From Gaiellasilicea sp963850995 (GTDB taxonomy: Bacteria; Actinomycetota; Thermoleophilia; Gaiellales; Gaiellaceae): a stretch of DNA of 64,000 nt. The notes under the pieces were generated by a model, which was not told where the DNA came from, did no database searches, and saw nothing but the letters and a program-made list of their open reading frames with translations. Within the stretch, counting starts at the first letter, position 1. Every line of letters starts with the position of its first letter. The position numbers were made by a program, and so were the translations under genes. Positions 50,996 through 61,300 of the stretch are shown here, in pieces. The stretch is from NCBI GenBank assembly GCA_963850995.1, contig CAWKNQ010000017.1:1-64000 (forward strand), read 5' to 3'.

Positions 50996-51559
50996 ATGGA
51001 CGCAGTGCTTTGGATCGTGCTTGCCGTCGTTGTGCTGGCGGCGATCGCGCTGATCGCGTGGATCGTCGACCGCAAGCGGCGTACCTCGCACCTGCAGGAC
51101 CGATTCGGCTCCGAGTACGACCGGACGGTCGAAACCTTGGACGACCGCCGCGAGGCGGAGCACGAGCTCCGCGAACGCGAACAGCGGCACGACGAGCTCG
51201 ACATCACGCCGCTGACGGCAGCGTCACGCAGCCGCTACGCGGACGAATGGGAGCGCGTGCAGGCCCGGTTCGTCGACGACCCCGAGGGCGCGGTCGGCGA
51301 CGCCGACCGGCTCGTCAAGCGAGTGATGGGCGAGCGCGGGTATCCGACCGACGACGACTTCGAGCGGCGTGCCGCAGACGTCTCGGTCGACTATCCGGAC
51401 GTCGTCGAGAACTACCGCGAGGGTCACGGGCTCTGGCATCGCTACCGCTCGAGCGACGGTGACGGCGAGACCGAGGATCTGCGCCAGGCGATGGTGCACT
51501 TCCGCCGCCTCTTCGACGAGCTGCTCGAGGGCGAGCAGGTCGAAGGAGGTGTGCGCTGA
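50996..51559 (+). CDS. Membrane-anchored secreted-type small protein, tandem paralogue 1
   Basis: A 187-residue protein with one N-terminal membrane helix (LWIVLAVVVLAAIALIAWIV) and a soluble charged domain. The domain has SRYADEWERVQARFVDDPEGA, VGDADRLVKRVMGERGYP and a closing RQAMVHFRRLFDELLE helix, all repeated in the next gene. ATG has GAGGAGGGG as Shine-Dalgarno. An R-Y-x2-E-W/R-W start of the repeat suggests a helical dimer domain of unknown role. It is probably co-transcribed with the 51561 gene, 1 base downstream. Confidence 0.75.
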   Translation: MDAVLWIVLAVVVLAAIALIAWIVDRKRRTSHLQDRFGSEYDRTVETLDDRREAEHELREREQRHDELDITPLTAASRSRYADEWERVQARFVDDPEGAVGDADRLVKRVMGERGYPTDDDFERRAADVSVDYPDVVENYREGHGLWHRYRSSDGDGETEDLRQAMVHFRRLFDELLEGEQVEGGVR

Positions 51560-51560
51560 C

Positions 51561-51917
51561 ATGGCCGACGACAATCGCCTGACGACCGCCGATCTGGTCA
51601 AGGAGGCCGACGACGACGCCGAGGCCCGCGCCGACGACGACACGGAGCGCGAGCCGCTGTTCGCAGGCGAGGACGCCGAGAGCTTCCGCTCGCGCTGGCA
51701 GGAGGTGCAGGCCGGGTTCGTCGACGAGCCGCAGCAGGCCGTCAAGGACGCCGACAGCCTCGTCGCCGACCTGATGCAGCGGCTGGCCGAGACGTTCTCG
51801 CAGGAGCGCTCGAACCTCGAGTCGCAGTGGGACTCGGGGGAGGACGCCTCGACGGAGGACCTGCGGGTCGCCCTGCAGCGCTACCGGTCGTTCTTCGACC
51901 GGCTGCTCTCCGCCTGA
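51561..51917 (+). CDS. Soluble small protein, tandem paralogue 2
   Basis: A 118-residue acidic protein with the same domain as the upstream gene: SFRSRWQEVQAGFVDEPQQA, VKDADSLVADLMQRLAETF and LRVALQRYRSFFDRLL. It lacks the membrane helix. AAGGAGGT precedes the ATG at an ideal distance, and the gap from the first gene is one base. The pair (one anchored, one soluble) could form a heteromer. Family name not recognised; stress-response small proteins of actinobacteria often look like this. Confidence 0.75.
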   Translation: MADDNRLTTADLVKEADDDAEARADDDTEREPLFAGEDAESFRSRWQEVQAGFVDEPQQAVKDADSLVADLMQRLAETFSQERSNLESQWDSGEDASTEDLRVALQRYRSFFDRLLSA

Positions 51918-51926
51918 ACGAGACCG

Positions 51927-51959
51927 CGGGCGTGCCGGAGGGAGGCTCCGGCACGCCCG
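51927..51959 (+). terminator. Strong hairpin terminator
   Basis: CGGGCGTGCCGGAG, GGAGG, CTCCGGCACGCCCG: a 14-base perfect stem and 5-base loop, 10 bases after the tandem gene pair and 20 bases before the HPPD -10 box. Confidence 0.88.
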
Positions 51960-51979
51960 AAGCCGCGCCCGGGGCGCGG

Positions 51980-51985
51980 TAACAT
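51980..51985 (+). promoter_or_regulatory. Leaderless -10 box of HPPD gene
   Basis: TAACAT lies 7 bases before ATG 51993. Confidence 0.5.
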
Positions 51986-51992
51986 CCGCGCG

Positions 51993-53093
51993 ATGGGCGA
52001 GCGCGACTTCATGCCGCTCGACGGCTGGGACCACGTCGAGCTCTGGGTGGGCAACGCGAAGCAGGCTGCCTACTGGTACGAGCACGCGCTCGGGTTCGAG
52101 CGCGTCGCCTATGCGGGCCCCGAGACGGGCGTCCGCGACCGCGCGTCGTACGTGCTCCAGCAGGGCGAGATCCGGTTCGTGCTCACGAGCGGCGTCCGCG
52201 CCGACAGCGAGATCGTCCGCTTCGCCGCCACCCACGGCGACGGCGCGAAGGACGTCGCGCTCCGGGTGCCGGACGCGCGCCAGGCGTACCGCGAGGCCGT
52301 CCAGCGCGGCGCGCGCGGGATCCGCGAGCCGGAGTGGTTCGAGGACGAGCACGGCCGGGTCGAGCTCGCGACGATCGCGACCTACGGCGAGAACGTGCAC
52401 ACGTTCGTGAACCGCGCCGAGTACGCCGGCCCCTACCTGCCGGGCTACGTCTCCCTCGCGCCGAACGGGCAGCCCGCCCAGGGCGTCGGGCTCGTCGCGA
52501 TCGACCACGTGGTCGGCAACGTCGAGCTCGGCCGCATGGACCACTGGGTCGAGTTCTACGAGCGCGTCTTCGGGATGACGAACATCGTCCACTTCGGCGA
52601 CGACCAGATCCAGACCGAGTACTCGGCGCTGATGAGCAAGGTGATGGCGGACGGCAGCGGCAAGATCAAGTTCCCGATCAACGAGCCGGCCCAGGGCAAG
52701 CGCAAGAGCCAGATCGAGGAGTACCTCGAGTTCAACGGCGGCCCCGGCGTGCAGCACATCGCGCTCCAGAGCGAGGACATCGTCGGGACGATCGAGGCGC
52801 TGAAGGACCGCGGCGTGCTCTTCCTGGACACCCCCGAGGCGTACTACGAGGAGGTCGAGGGCCGCGTCGGGGCGATCGACGAGGACTACGGCGACCTGCA
52901 GCGGCTGAAGATCCTCGCCGACCGCGACGAGGACGGCTACCTGCTCCAGATCTTCACGAAGACGGCGCAGGACCGCCCGACGCTCTTCTTCGAGGTGATC
53001 GAGCGGCACGGCGCGACCACCTTCGGCGAGGGCAACTTCAAGGCGCTCTTCGAGTCGATCGAGCGCGAACAAGCGCTCCGCGGCAACCTCTAG
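51993..53093 (+). CDS. hppD: 4-Hydroxyphenylpyruvate dioxygenase
   Basis: The 366-residue non-haem iron enzyme converts 4-hydroxyphenylpyruvate to homogentisate in tyrosine breakdown. The two VOC modules are present and the three iron ligands can be placed: His172 (AIDHVVGNVE), His255 (GVQHIALQSEDI) and Glu334 (LFFEVIERHG). Other family marks are YVLQQGEIRFVLTSG, GKIKFPINEPA and DGYLLQIFTKTAQDRPT. It is preceded by a strong terminator and has its own -10 box. A FAH-like gene lies 1.3 kb downstream, but homogentisate dioxygenase and maleylacetoacetate isomerase are not in the window. Confidence 0.96.
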   Translation: MGERDFMPLDGWDHVELWVGNAKQAAYWYEHALGFERVAYAGPETGVRDRASYVLQQGEIRFVLTSGVRADSEIVRFAATHGDGAKDVALRVPDARQAYREAVQRGARGIREPEWFEDEHGRVELATIATYGENVHTFVNRAEYAGPYLPGYVSLAPNGQPAQGVGLVAIDHVVGNVELGRMDHWVEFYERVFGMTNIVHFGDDQIQTEYSALMSKVMADGSGKIKFPINEPAQGKRKSQIEEYLEFNGGPGVQHIALQSEDIVGTIEALKDRGVLFLDTPEAYYEEVEGRVGAIDEDYGDLQRLKILADRDEDGYLLQIFTKTAQDRPTLFFEVIERHGATTFGEGNFKALFESIEREQALRGNL

Positions 53094-53096
53094 GTC

Positions 53097-53102
53097 TAAC
53101 CT
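53097..53102 (+). promoter_or_regulatory. Leaderless -10 box of the CDF transporter
   Basis: TAACCT lies 8 bases before ATG 53111 and starts 3 bases after the HPPD stop codon. Confidence 0.45.
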
Positions 53103-53110
53103 TCGGCGGC

Positions 53111-54448
53111 ATGACGCCGCAGCGGCGGACCGCGCTCGTCTCGATCGTGGCGGCGGCGACGCTCGTCGCGCTCAAGCTCGTCACGGGCCTCGCGAGCGGC
53201 AGCCTCGGGTTCGTCTCCGAGGCGCTCCACTCGGGCACCGACCTGGTCGCCGCGCTGCTCACGTTCTTCGCGATCGGCGTGGCGGTGCGGCCGGCGGACG
53301 AGCAGCACCAGTACGGGCACGGGAAGGCAGAGCACCTCGCTGCGCTCGGCGAGGCGACCGTGCTCGCGCTCGTCAGCGTCGCCGTTGCCGCGCTCGCGGT
53401 CGCACGGCTCACGGGCGCCGCGGAGCACTCGCTCGACCCGGCCTGGTGGGTCTTCGTCGTCGCCGTGGTCGTGCTCGCGATCGACCTTTACCGCACGGTG
53501 ATCTCGCTCCGGACCGCCCGGCGGTTCAACAGCGAGGCGCTGCGCTCGAACGCGCTCCACTTCGCCAGCGACTTCGCCGGCACGCTGGCCGTGCTCGCCG
53601 GTCTCGTCGCGGCGGCGGCCGGCTTCCCGGAGGGGGACTCGCTCGCGGCCCTCTTCGTCGCCGCGCTCGTGCTTCTCGCCGCCGGCCGCCTGATCCGGCG
53701 CAACGTGGACGTGCTCATGGACCGGGCCCCGGCGGACGCCGAGGCGGCCGCGCGGGCTGCGATCGCGCGGATCGAGCCGCCGGTCTCGCTCTCCCGGCTC
53801 CGTCTCCGCCAGGCGGCCGGCCGGACGTTCGCCGACGTCGTCATCACGGTCTCTCCCGAGGCCGCCGTCGGCCAGGGGCACGCCGCGGCCGACCGCATCG
53901 AGGCCGCGCTGGAGCGGGCGCTGCCGGAGAGCGACGTCGTCGTGCACGTGGAGCCCGACATCGACCGGGCTGCGCTGCGCGAGCGTGCCCACGCGGCCGC
54001 GCTGACGGTGCCGCGCGTGCGCGAGATCCACAACCTCAGCCTCGTCTCGCTCGACGGCGTCACGGAGCTCTCCCTGCACCTGAAGCTGCCCGGTGAGCTG
54101 CCGCTCGAGGAGGCGCACGACATCGCGGAGCAGCTCGAGCGGGCGATCGTCGGCGCCGTTCCCGAGATCGCGTCGGTGCAGACCCATCTCGAGCCGCTCG
54201 CAGAGGCGGGGCCAGGCGAGGAGGTGGAGGCGGAGGAGCTCGCGGCCGCGGTCGAGCGGGCCGCGGGCGGACCACCGCGCGCGCTGCGGCTGTTGCGGAC
54301 GGAGCAAGGGGTCGTCGCCTTCGTCACGCTCGGGCTCGACCCAGCGTCGACGCTCTCCGACGCCCACGCCCGCGCGAGCGAGGTCGAGGAGCGCCTCCGC
54401 CGCGCCCGCCCCGACGTCGCCGACGTGATCGTCCACACGGAGCCGTGA
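53111..54448 (+). CDS. CDF family cation efflux protein with extended C-terminus
   Basis: A 445-residue cation diffusion facilitator. Six membrane helices span residues ~10-200. The metal site is formed by the H-x3-D motifs ALHSGTDLVAAL in helix 2 and ALHFASDFAGTL in helix 5. The cytoplasmic part is about 250 residues, roughly three ferredoxin-like units (AIARIEPPVSLSRLRLRQ..., AALTVPRVREIHNLSLVSLDG, and a final AHARASEVEERLRRARPDV), where a normal CDF has one of ~85. It would export Zn, Mn, Fe or similar ions against protons. Its stop overlaps the next gene as GTGA. Confidence 0.9.
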   Translation: MTPQRRTALVSIVAAATLVALKLVTGLASGSLGFVSEALHSGTDLVAALLTFFAIGVAVRPADEQHQYGHGKAEHLAALGEATVLALVSVAVAALAVARLTGAAEHSLDPAWWVFVVAVVVLAIDLYRTVISLRTARRFNSEALRSNALHFASDFAGTLAVLAGLVAAAAGFPEGDSLAALFVAALVLLAAGRLIRRNVDVLMDRAPADAEAAARAAIARIEPPVSLSRLRLRQAAGRTFADVVITVSPEAAVGQGHAAADRIEAALERALPESDVVVHVEPDIDRAALRERAHAAALTVPRVREIHNLSLVSLDGVTELSLHLKLPGELPLEEAHDIAEQLERAIVGAVPEIASVQTHLEPLAEAGPGEEVEAEELAAAVERAAGGPPRALRLLRTEQGVVAFVTLGLDPASTLSDAHARASEVEERLRRARPDVADVIVHTEP

Positions 54449-55059
54449 GGCTCTGCATGTTCACGCCCGCCGAGGCCGCCCTCGAGCGGGGCTGGCCTGG
54501 GCGGATCGACGGCGACACCGTGATCCAGCTGGCTGCGCAGACGCTGCAGGCGTTCTTCACCGGAGGTTTTACGGCGCGCGAGCACGCCAGGTACCTGCTC
54601 GCCGACGTGCTCCTGCGGGCGCCGGTGCTCGAGCCGCCGGCCGTCCGGCTCTTCGACGGCCCGGACGAGTTCTCGTTTGCGAACCCGGCCGCGATCCGGT
54701 CGCCGGGAGCGGTCGTGGCGCGTCCCGAGGGGAGGCTCGACGTCGCGATGCGGCTCGCGGCATTGATCGGCTACGACGGCGAGATCGCCGGCTTCACCGG
54801 TCTTGCGGAGTGGCGCGCCCCGGAGCTCGTGCCGCCGAAGGACCGCGACTTCGCCCTGCTGCTCGGCCCGGTCGTGGAGACGGATCTCGACGGCGGGCCC
54901 GAGTGGGAGACGGCGCGCTCGCTTGCGGCCGCGAACACGCGCCTGCGGCCGGGCGACTTGCTCGGCGGGCCGGTGCTCGAGCTGCGCGAGGACGTCCCGA
55001 GCGGCCCCGTCGAGCTCGTCTTCGCCGGCCTCGGCCCGCTCCGCGCGACGGTCGCTTGA
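54445..55059 (+). CDS. Fumarylacetoacetate-hydrolase-like protein
   Basis: A 204-residue protein whose second half resembles the FAH fold: FANPAAIRSPG, a core beta region IGYDGEIAGFTG, PKDRDFALLLGPVVETD and AAANTRLRPGDLLGGPVLEL. The classic E-x-E metal triad of FAH enzymes is not evident, so it may be a degenerate or regulatory member. GTG 54445 overlaps the CDF stop. The position after HPPD is suggestive of tyrosine breakdown but not proof. Its stop is 1 base before that of the convergent lipase gene. Confidence 0.6.
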   Translation: MRLCMFTPAEAALERGWPGRIDGDTVIQLAAQTLQAFFTGGFTAREHARYLLADVLLRAPVLEPPAVRLFDGPDEFSFANPAAIRSPGAVVARPEGRLDVAMRLAALIGYDGEIAGFTGLAEWRAPELVPPKDRDFALLLGPVVETDLDGGPEWETARSLAAANTRLRPGDLLGGPVLELREDVPSGPVELVFAGLGPLRATVA

Positions 55060-56281
55060 CTACCTGCAGGTGCTCGGTGCCGGCTTGCCGGCGAAGCGGT
55101 CGGCGATCCAGCTCGACGACGTCGCGGCACGGCGACGTGTCCGGCGGCGAGGTGAGCGATGCCGGGGATAGAGGCGGAGCTGCGACGGTCTCGCCCTGCT
55201 CGCAGAGCTTGTCCACGAGCCGCTTCGTCAGGTCAGGCGGCGATGATCGGGTCTTCAGTCGCCCTGGGTGATCAGGATCGGAGCACCGGTCCGTGGGTGC
55301 CTCCGGGCGTGTTCTGCATCGAGGATCGTCTTCCACGGCTCCGCTTCCCACGGCGGTGTGTGGAGGAAGGTGAGGTCGAGCGCGAGCGCGGCGCGGCACC
55401 GAGGCGAGGATCTGCTTCTGGTTGTAGAGGCAGTTGCTCGGCGATCCTGCCGACGAGCGGGCGTGCCACGGGCGTGACGATCTGGTCGAGGCTGGCGTCG
55501 TCGTAGACGCTCGCCCAGGACTGCATCGCCATCGCGATCAAGATGCGGCCGACGGTGGTCTCGATGTTGACCGCGAAGAGCTCCTCGAGATTCGGCACCG
55601 GGGCTCCGGCCGCGACCCCGACGAGGGTCAGCTCGGGTGCGTAGCCGGAGGCGAGCTGACCGGTGAAGAGCGATGCGTGCCCGCCTTGGGAGTGGCCCCA
55701 CACAACGAAGTCGGCGCTCGCATTCGCCTGGGTCAGGTTGCGGGCGGCGCGCACGCTGTCCAATGCGTTCATGGCCTCCGCGTCGCCGACGAGGTACGGG
55801 TGCGGACCGGGTGTGCCGAGCCCCTGGTAGTCGCTGGCCGCAACGACGTAGCCGGCTTTCAGGAGCTCGGCGCCGCCCTCGAAGAGCAGCGGCTGCTGCT
55901 CCGGGTTCGTGACGAGCGAGGGCGCGCAGTTGGACGCGACGCCGACGGTGCCGTGCGTGTACGCGATGACCTTCCGGCCCTCCGCGGGAGGCTCTCCGTG
56001 CGGCACGACGATCAACCCACTGACGGCCGCCGGGTTGCCGTCGAAGCCGGTCGACTTGTAGAGCACCCGGTAGGCGGTCGCGCCGGGGTAGAAGCCCTCG
56101 ACGACCTCGCGGCGGATGATCGTTCCTGGAGGCCCTCGGGAAGAGGCGAGGGTGCCGAGTAGAACGCTCCGGGATCGGCGCGGCCGGCGCGATCGATGGC
56201 GACGCTGATCGCTATTCCGCGAGCGAGAGGAAGGCCACTGCGCTGATCAGGCGCAGGACGCGGCCAGGTGCCGACTCTCAC
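55060..56281 (-). pseudogene. Secreted lipase-type alpha/beta hydrolase, several frameshifts
   Basis: The largest intact part (residues from RVLYKSTGFDGNPAAVSGLI onwards) is a secretory-lipase (LIP family) hydrolase: AYTHGTVGVASNCAPS, AASDYQGLGTPGPHPYL, and the nucleophile elbow VVWGHSQGGHASLF with Ser in G-H-S-Q-G. The C-terminal PVLITQGD and TKRLVDKLCEQGETV, then GIAHLAAGHVAV with the His, lie in other frames, as does the N-terminal signal-like LRLISAVAFLSLA. Breaks lie near 56200, 56120, 55430, 55240 and 55120. Corrected length would be about 400 residues. Damaged gene or assembly errors. Confidence 0.7.
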
Positions 56282-58381
56282 GGCTCGTCTCTACTGCGCG
56301 CTTCAGCTCGACGGCGTTATGAAGCTGATCCCGCCGTTAGCTGAACAGAACCGCGAGGACGACGTCGCATCTGTAGGACAGGGCTGAGATATCGGCCACA
56401 CGTTTTGTTTGCTCTGGATGAGCTGTTCGTCGTCGCTGCTGAAAGCGCTGTAGAGCTTGATGGCGCTGCCCACGACGAGCGCGATCGATCGTGATCGCAG
56501 TGCTCGGATCGTCAGACCTGGCCATTCCGGCTAAGGTCGGTGATCACAGATGCTGACGAACTGCGACCTCCGGCTGCGAAGCGGTGCGGACGATGAAGAT
56601 CGCCGAGGCCGGAACGACAGCGCCGCCACGACGAGAACGCGAGGATGTCAGCGATCGGACGGATCTGCGATCAGCAGCCACCAGAGCGACGTGCGGCTCG
56701 TCCGTCGAGTCTCTCGGCGGTGTCGATCCATTGCTGTCTCATAATCAGCTAGGTGTTGTTAGCTGCAATTGAGAATACTGTGTGATTCTGAAGATAGGGT
56801 AGATGGATAGGTTTTGCGATAGATAAGGTGTCGGCGGGTGGCACGGCTGCACTGTCGCTGCGGGAGTGGCGAGGTTTCGTCGGTGACGGTGAGGGTCGCT
56901 TTCTCCAAGGCGTAAGTCGTCTACTGTTGCGCTATGGTTCGTCCTGTGTTAAGCTGCGTGCTATTAGCTGATCTGACTGCGGTGGAGCGATGTTTGAGGT
57001 AGCGACAGAGGTGCTCGCTGGAATGCTGCTCCGTCGTTTAGCGGCGGTGTGACCTCCTCGATCTCGGTGAATTTCGCGAGTGGGACGAGCGTGCAGCTCG
57101 GTGCGCTGACAGCTCGTGCTCCGGCGACGTCCTGCGGCTTTTTTTTTTAGGCTCTTCGTTTTGTGTGTGTCTCTTTTTTCTTCTAGGTCTACGTCGCTAT
57201 TGTTATCAATGCCGATGATGTGTGCTGAGTGTTAGTTGCTGGTGTTGAATGCTGAGATTAGCGGAGGTGTTGTGTGCACGCGGCTCGCTGATCTCTTCTA
57301 CGCCGACGCTGTCGACGGCAGGGAGCGAGCCTCTTTTGCCGTCTGGCGTTCTAGAATGTCATTGCTCGCTAGTGACGGTTTGGATGCGAGATGATTGCGC
57401 TAGTGGTGCACTCGATCCTCTGCGATCGACTGGATCGAGGTATTTTTGATGTGCTTATATGCTAGCTTTCTCTACATCGAGATCGGAGTGCGGCGTTGCA
57501 GATCGATAGGTTGCGCTGGCTGAATCTCGGTTCGCTACCTGTCTTCCGCAGGATTTACTCTGTTCTGTGCGTCTTTTCTGTCTGCTGTGGTCTGTTACTT
57601 CGTCGGCGGCTTGCTTTCCACGTTTTGCTTGTGTTTCGGTGCTGCTGGCCTATGTTTTGTGTGCGCTTGCTGCGCTAGTTTCAAATGGGTTCGACGAGCT
57701 CTGACGGTATGCGTCCAGTTCGGGGAGCTCTCAATGATCTGTGTGACCGCCGGTTCTTAGCGCTTGCGCTCTCGGCCGCGCTGCCGCTCCGCGTCTGTGT
57801 TCGATCGAGCCATTTCGTTATGCGTAGGGCTTGCAGTGAGATGTTAGGGCGGGTTGTGATCGAAGGGCTAGAGATCGAGCTGGCCGCGCTCTCGCTAGTA
57901 GCTAGCTGCGGAGAGTGCGTTCGTCACGTGCCGCTTTTTCGATCCTCGTCGCGAGCGCTTGTCTGACTGGTACGTCGCGCTCGGCGCTTTCGATATGGAG
58001 CGCGTCGCTGCGTCGACTCTTGCATAGCTGATGGCGTGTTGATGCGTAAGGCTCGCGTGTGCTGACGCGATGCGGCTCGCTTACTCTGTAGCGAGTACCG
58101 GTGCGCGCTAGTACGATACTGACGAGAAGCGGTCGTGAGCACCTCCGCCCTTGATTTCCGACGTGTGCGCGTCGTCTTCGCGCGCTGCTCGCGCGCGCGC
58201 CGCTGCCCCTGTCCGTTCCACCGCGAGCGTCGGCATCGCCTTCCCGAAGGGCAGCGCCTGCGCGAGCGTCACGCGGCGTGCGCCGCTCCGCCCTGCCCTA
58301 GAACGCTGGCTGAGCGTGACTCGAGCTCCGCGGCTGCGCTGAGCGGCGCGCCGGCTGCCGCGCGCTCCGCCTAGCGTAGGA
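56282..58381. other. 2.1-kb lower-GC stretch without supportable genes, possibly low-quality sequence
   Basis: GC content falls visibly compared with both sides, no frame longer than about 95 codons is present, and codon use is unlike the rest. It contains a run of ten T at about 57140 and a T-rich stretch to 57185. At about 57045-57115, plus strand, a reading SVNFASGTSVQL can be made, typical of repeat modules in secreted proteins, followed by broken fragments of the same type. I therefore think it is a badly decayed or error-laden secreted-protein gene rather than true non-coding DNA. No RNA gene or mobile element was recognised in it. Confidence 0.5.
57045..57125 (+). pseudogene. Trace of a repeat-type secreted protein module
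   Basis: A short in-frame stretch reads SVNFASGTSVQLGALTA, like the S-V-x-F-x-S-G-T-x-V-x-L-T-A core of InlB-type or bacterial-Ig-type repeats. Flanks are broken in all frames. Confidence 0.4.
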
Positions 58382-61300
58382 CTATGGCAGCAGTCGCTCG
58401 AGCAAGGTGACGGTGTCGAGCCCTGCGTCGGTGCGGCCGCGGTCGCGGCCGGGGCCGCCGTCGACGGCATCGCGGATCCGGTCGCGCGCCTGGATCATGT
58501 CGGCACCGCGGCCGCCGAGGAGCCGGTCAGCGCCCGGCCCGCCGGTCAGTGTGTCGTCGCCGAGCGCCCCGTAGACGCTGTCGTTGCCGCGCCCACCCTC
58601 GACAGTGTCGCCGACCGGCGCCGCCCCAGACGGCGTCGTTACCGAGACCGAGCGTGATGCGGTCGTTGCCGGGGCCGGCGCAGACGAAGTCGTTACCCGA
58701 CCCCATGTCGACCTGGTTCGTGCCCATGCCGGTGAACACCTTGTCGCGTCCCGGCCCCGCGTCGAAGGTGTTCCGGCCGGCGTCTCCGAGGAGGAGGTCG
58801 TTGCCCGGCCCGCCGGAGAGCGCGTCGTCTCCCGGGCCCGCCGACCACCGTGTCGTTGCCGGCGCCGCCGGAGAGCGTCTCGTTGCCGGGGCCGCCGTAG
58901 ATGACGTCGTTGCCGCCGCGGGCGTCGATCGTGTCGTTGCCGCCGCGGCCGCAGATGACGTCGTTCCGGAGGTGCCCTGGAGATTGTCGTCGCCCGGGGT
59001 GCCGACGATCGTGCAGCGCGCGTTGCCGGCGACGAGCGGCTCGACCTGCACGGTCGCGGTGGCGCGGTTGTCGGCCGGTGTCGGATCGGGTGTCGCGGCG
59101 GCGACCGTGGCGGTGTTGTCGTACGTTGCCGGTGCTGTGACTGCGATGACGGTGATCGTCACGCGGGCGGTGGCGCCGGCGGCGAGGTTGCCGAGGGCGC
59201 AGGTGACGGTCTGCCCGGACAGCGGGCAGGTGCCCTGCGAGGCGGTGGCGCCGGTGAGCAGGAACCCGGTGGGCAGGGTGTCGGAGACCTGAACCGCCGG
59301 CGCCGGGAGGCCGCCGCCGTTCGAGACCTCGATCGTGTAGGTGAACGGGTTGCCCACCGTCGGCGCTGCCGGGTGTGGCGCGCTTCGAGACCGTGAGGTC
59401 GAACGGCAACGGCGCGTAGCGCGGGCGCTACGGCCGAGAGCGGCGGCGCCACGACCTCGAGAGCGCGCGGCGGTGTTGTCCGACGGGTTCGGATCGGCCA
59501 CGGAGGATCCGCGCCGTCGCACTGTTCGTGACGGTGCTGCCGATCAAGCTGGGCTGGGCGCGCACGGTGATCTCGAGGTCCGCGGCTCTCGCCGGCGGGG
59601 CAGCGTGCCGACGTCGCAGGTGACGGTCTGGCCGGCGGCCGTGCAGCCGGCGCTGCCGCTGACGAACTCGACACCGGCCGGCAGCGTGTCCACGACCTGC
59701 ACGGCCGTGGCGTCCTGCGGCCCGCCGTTCCGCACCGTCAGCTGGAACGTCACGTTCGTGCCCGCTTGCACCGGCGCCGACGGTCCGGTCTTGGTCAGCG
59801 ACAGGTCCGCGCTCGGCGCGAGCGGCGTGAACGAGACCAGAGCGTCGTTGTTGACGAAGTCGGGCTCGAAGCTGAAGACGCCGGTGATTGGGAGGGTGTT
59901 ACTCGAGAGCGCGAGGTTGTCGACCTGGGTGCCGGCGCTGTCGGGCGCCAGCGTGCTCTCGATCGTGATCACGCGGTCCTCGCCGGGGCCGAGCTGGGGG
60001 ATCTCGCAGAACACGATCGGGGACCCCGGGGGGAAGCCGCTGTTCTCCCTGGTCGGGTCGTACTCACAGATGCCTGTCCCTCCGGAGATCGAGATCGCAG
60101 TTGGGGGCTTCTGCAGCGCGTCCGGCAGGATGTCGGCCACCACCATGTCCACCGTTCCGGGCCCGTCGCTGTGGAGGGTGAGCGTGTAGGTGACCGGGCC
60201 TCCCGCGACCGGCTGCGCAGGCGCGAAGGTCTTCGTGATCGAGGTCTCGGCCCACGGCACCGTGGAGATCGCGGCCGACGCGCTGTTGTCGTTGGGGTTG
60301 ATCTCGGTGCCGACCGGGGCGGACACGGTCGCGGTGTTGTTCAGCAGCGCGTCGGACGGATGGGTGTCGAAGCTATTCGCAATCGAGAGCTGTACGTCGA
60401 TCGTGACCGGCGCCTGGCCTGGCGGTGATCGTGCCGAGGTTGCAGTCGGTTACCGAGCACGTGCCCTGCGAGGGAGTGATCGAATCGAGGATGAGGGGCG
60501 CGTCGAAGATCTCCGTGAGCTGCACGTTGGCGGCGTCGGCGACGCCGTTGTTGGTCACCTCGATGCGATATGTGATCGGATCGAGGAAGAGGAGGTAACC
60601 GACCGGCGTGAAGTTCGGCGTGCTGGTCACGACCTTCTCGACGTGCAGGTCGATCGCCGGCTCGCTGACGGCCCCGGCGTCGGTGAAGGAGTTGTTGTCG
60701 GGGTTGCCGTCGCTCGGCGCCTGCAGGGTCGCCGTGTTGCTGAGCGACCGGGCTGCGCGCTCGGGCTGACGAGCACGGGGATCGAGATCGGCGGATAGTC
60801 GCTGCCGGCGGCGAGCGCGTCCGGAGCGCGTGCACGTGACCGTTGTGCCCGACGGTCGTGCAGGCCCAGCCGGCACCGGTGGCCGGGCCGGTGAGGGTCA
60901 GCCCGGGGGGCTCGATCGTGTCGGTGACCGTCACCGCCCCGGACGTCGGCCCCGCACCGACGTTGCTGACCGTGATCGTGTACGTGCTGGGCTGCCCGGG
61001 CGAGAGCGTCGGCGAGTGCGTCTTGCCGATCGCCAGATCGGGAACGAGCACGTTCGTGACGGCCGGAGCTGTCGCCACCGTGCTCGGAACTCCGGTCGTC
61101 GCGGCCTGGAAGGCGAACTCCGCCGTGTTCTCGATCGTCGCTCCCAACGCCAGCCCCGACGTGGCGACCGTGACCTGGAAGCTCACCGTGGCGCTCGCGT
61201 TCGGGGCGAGCGTGCCGCCCGTAGCTGGCCGACGCGCCGGTGCCGAGGCGCACCACCACGCTGACCGCCGGCGAACTCGCCGAGATCGTCGCCGGCGGCG

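Noticed and set aside
57249..57966. Open frames of 60-93 codons in the lower-GC stretch
   Set aside because: No start signals, odd residue composition (Cys, Leu, Arg), no similarity to any family I know; consistent with chance.
56282..58381. Large structured non-coding RNA or prophage remnant in the lower-GC stretch
   Set aside because: No extended complementary arms, no phage-like genes, and a protein-like remnant is readable. Low sequence quality explains it at least as well.
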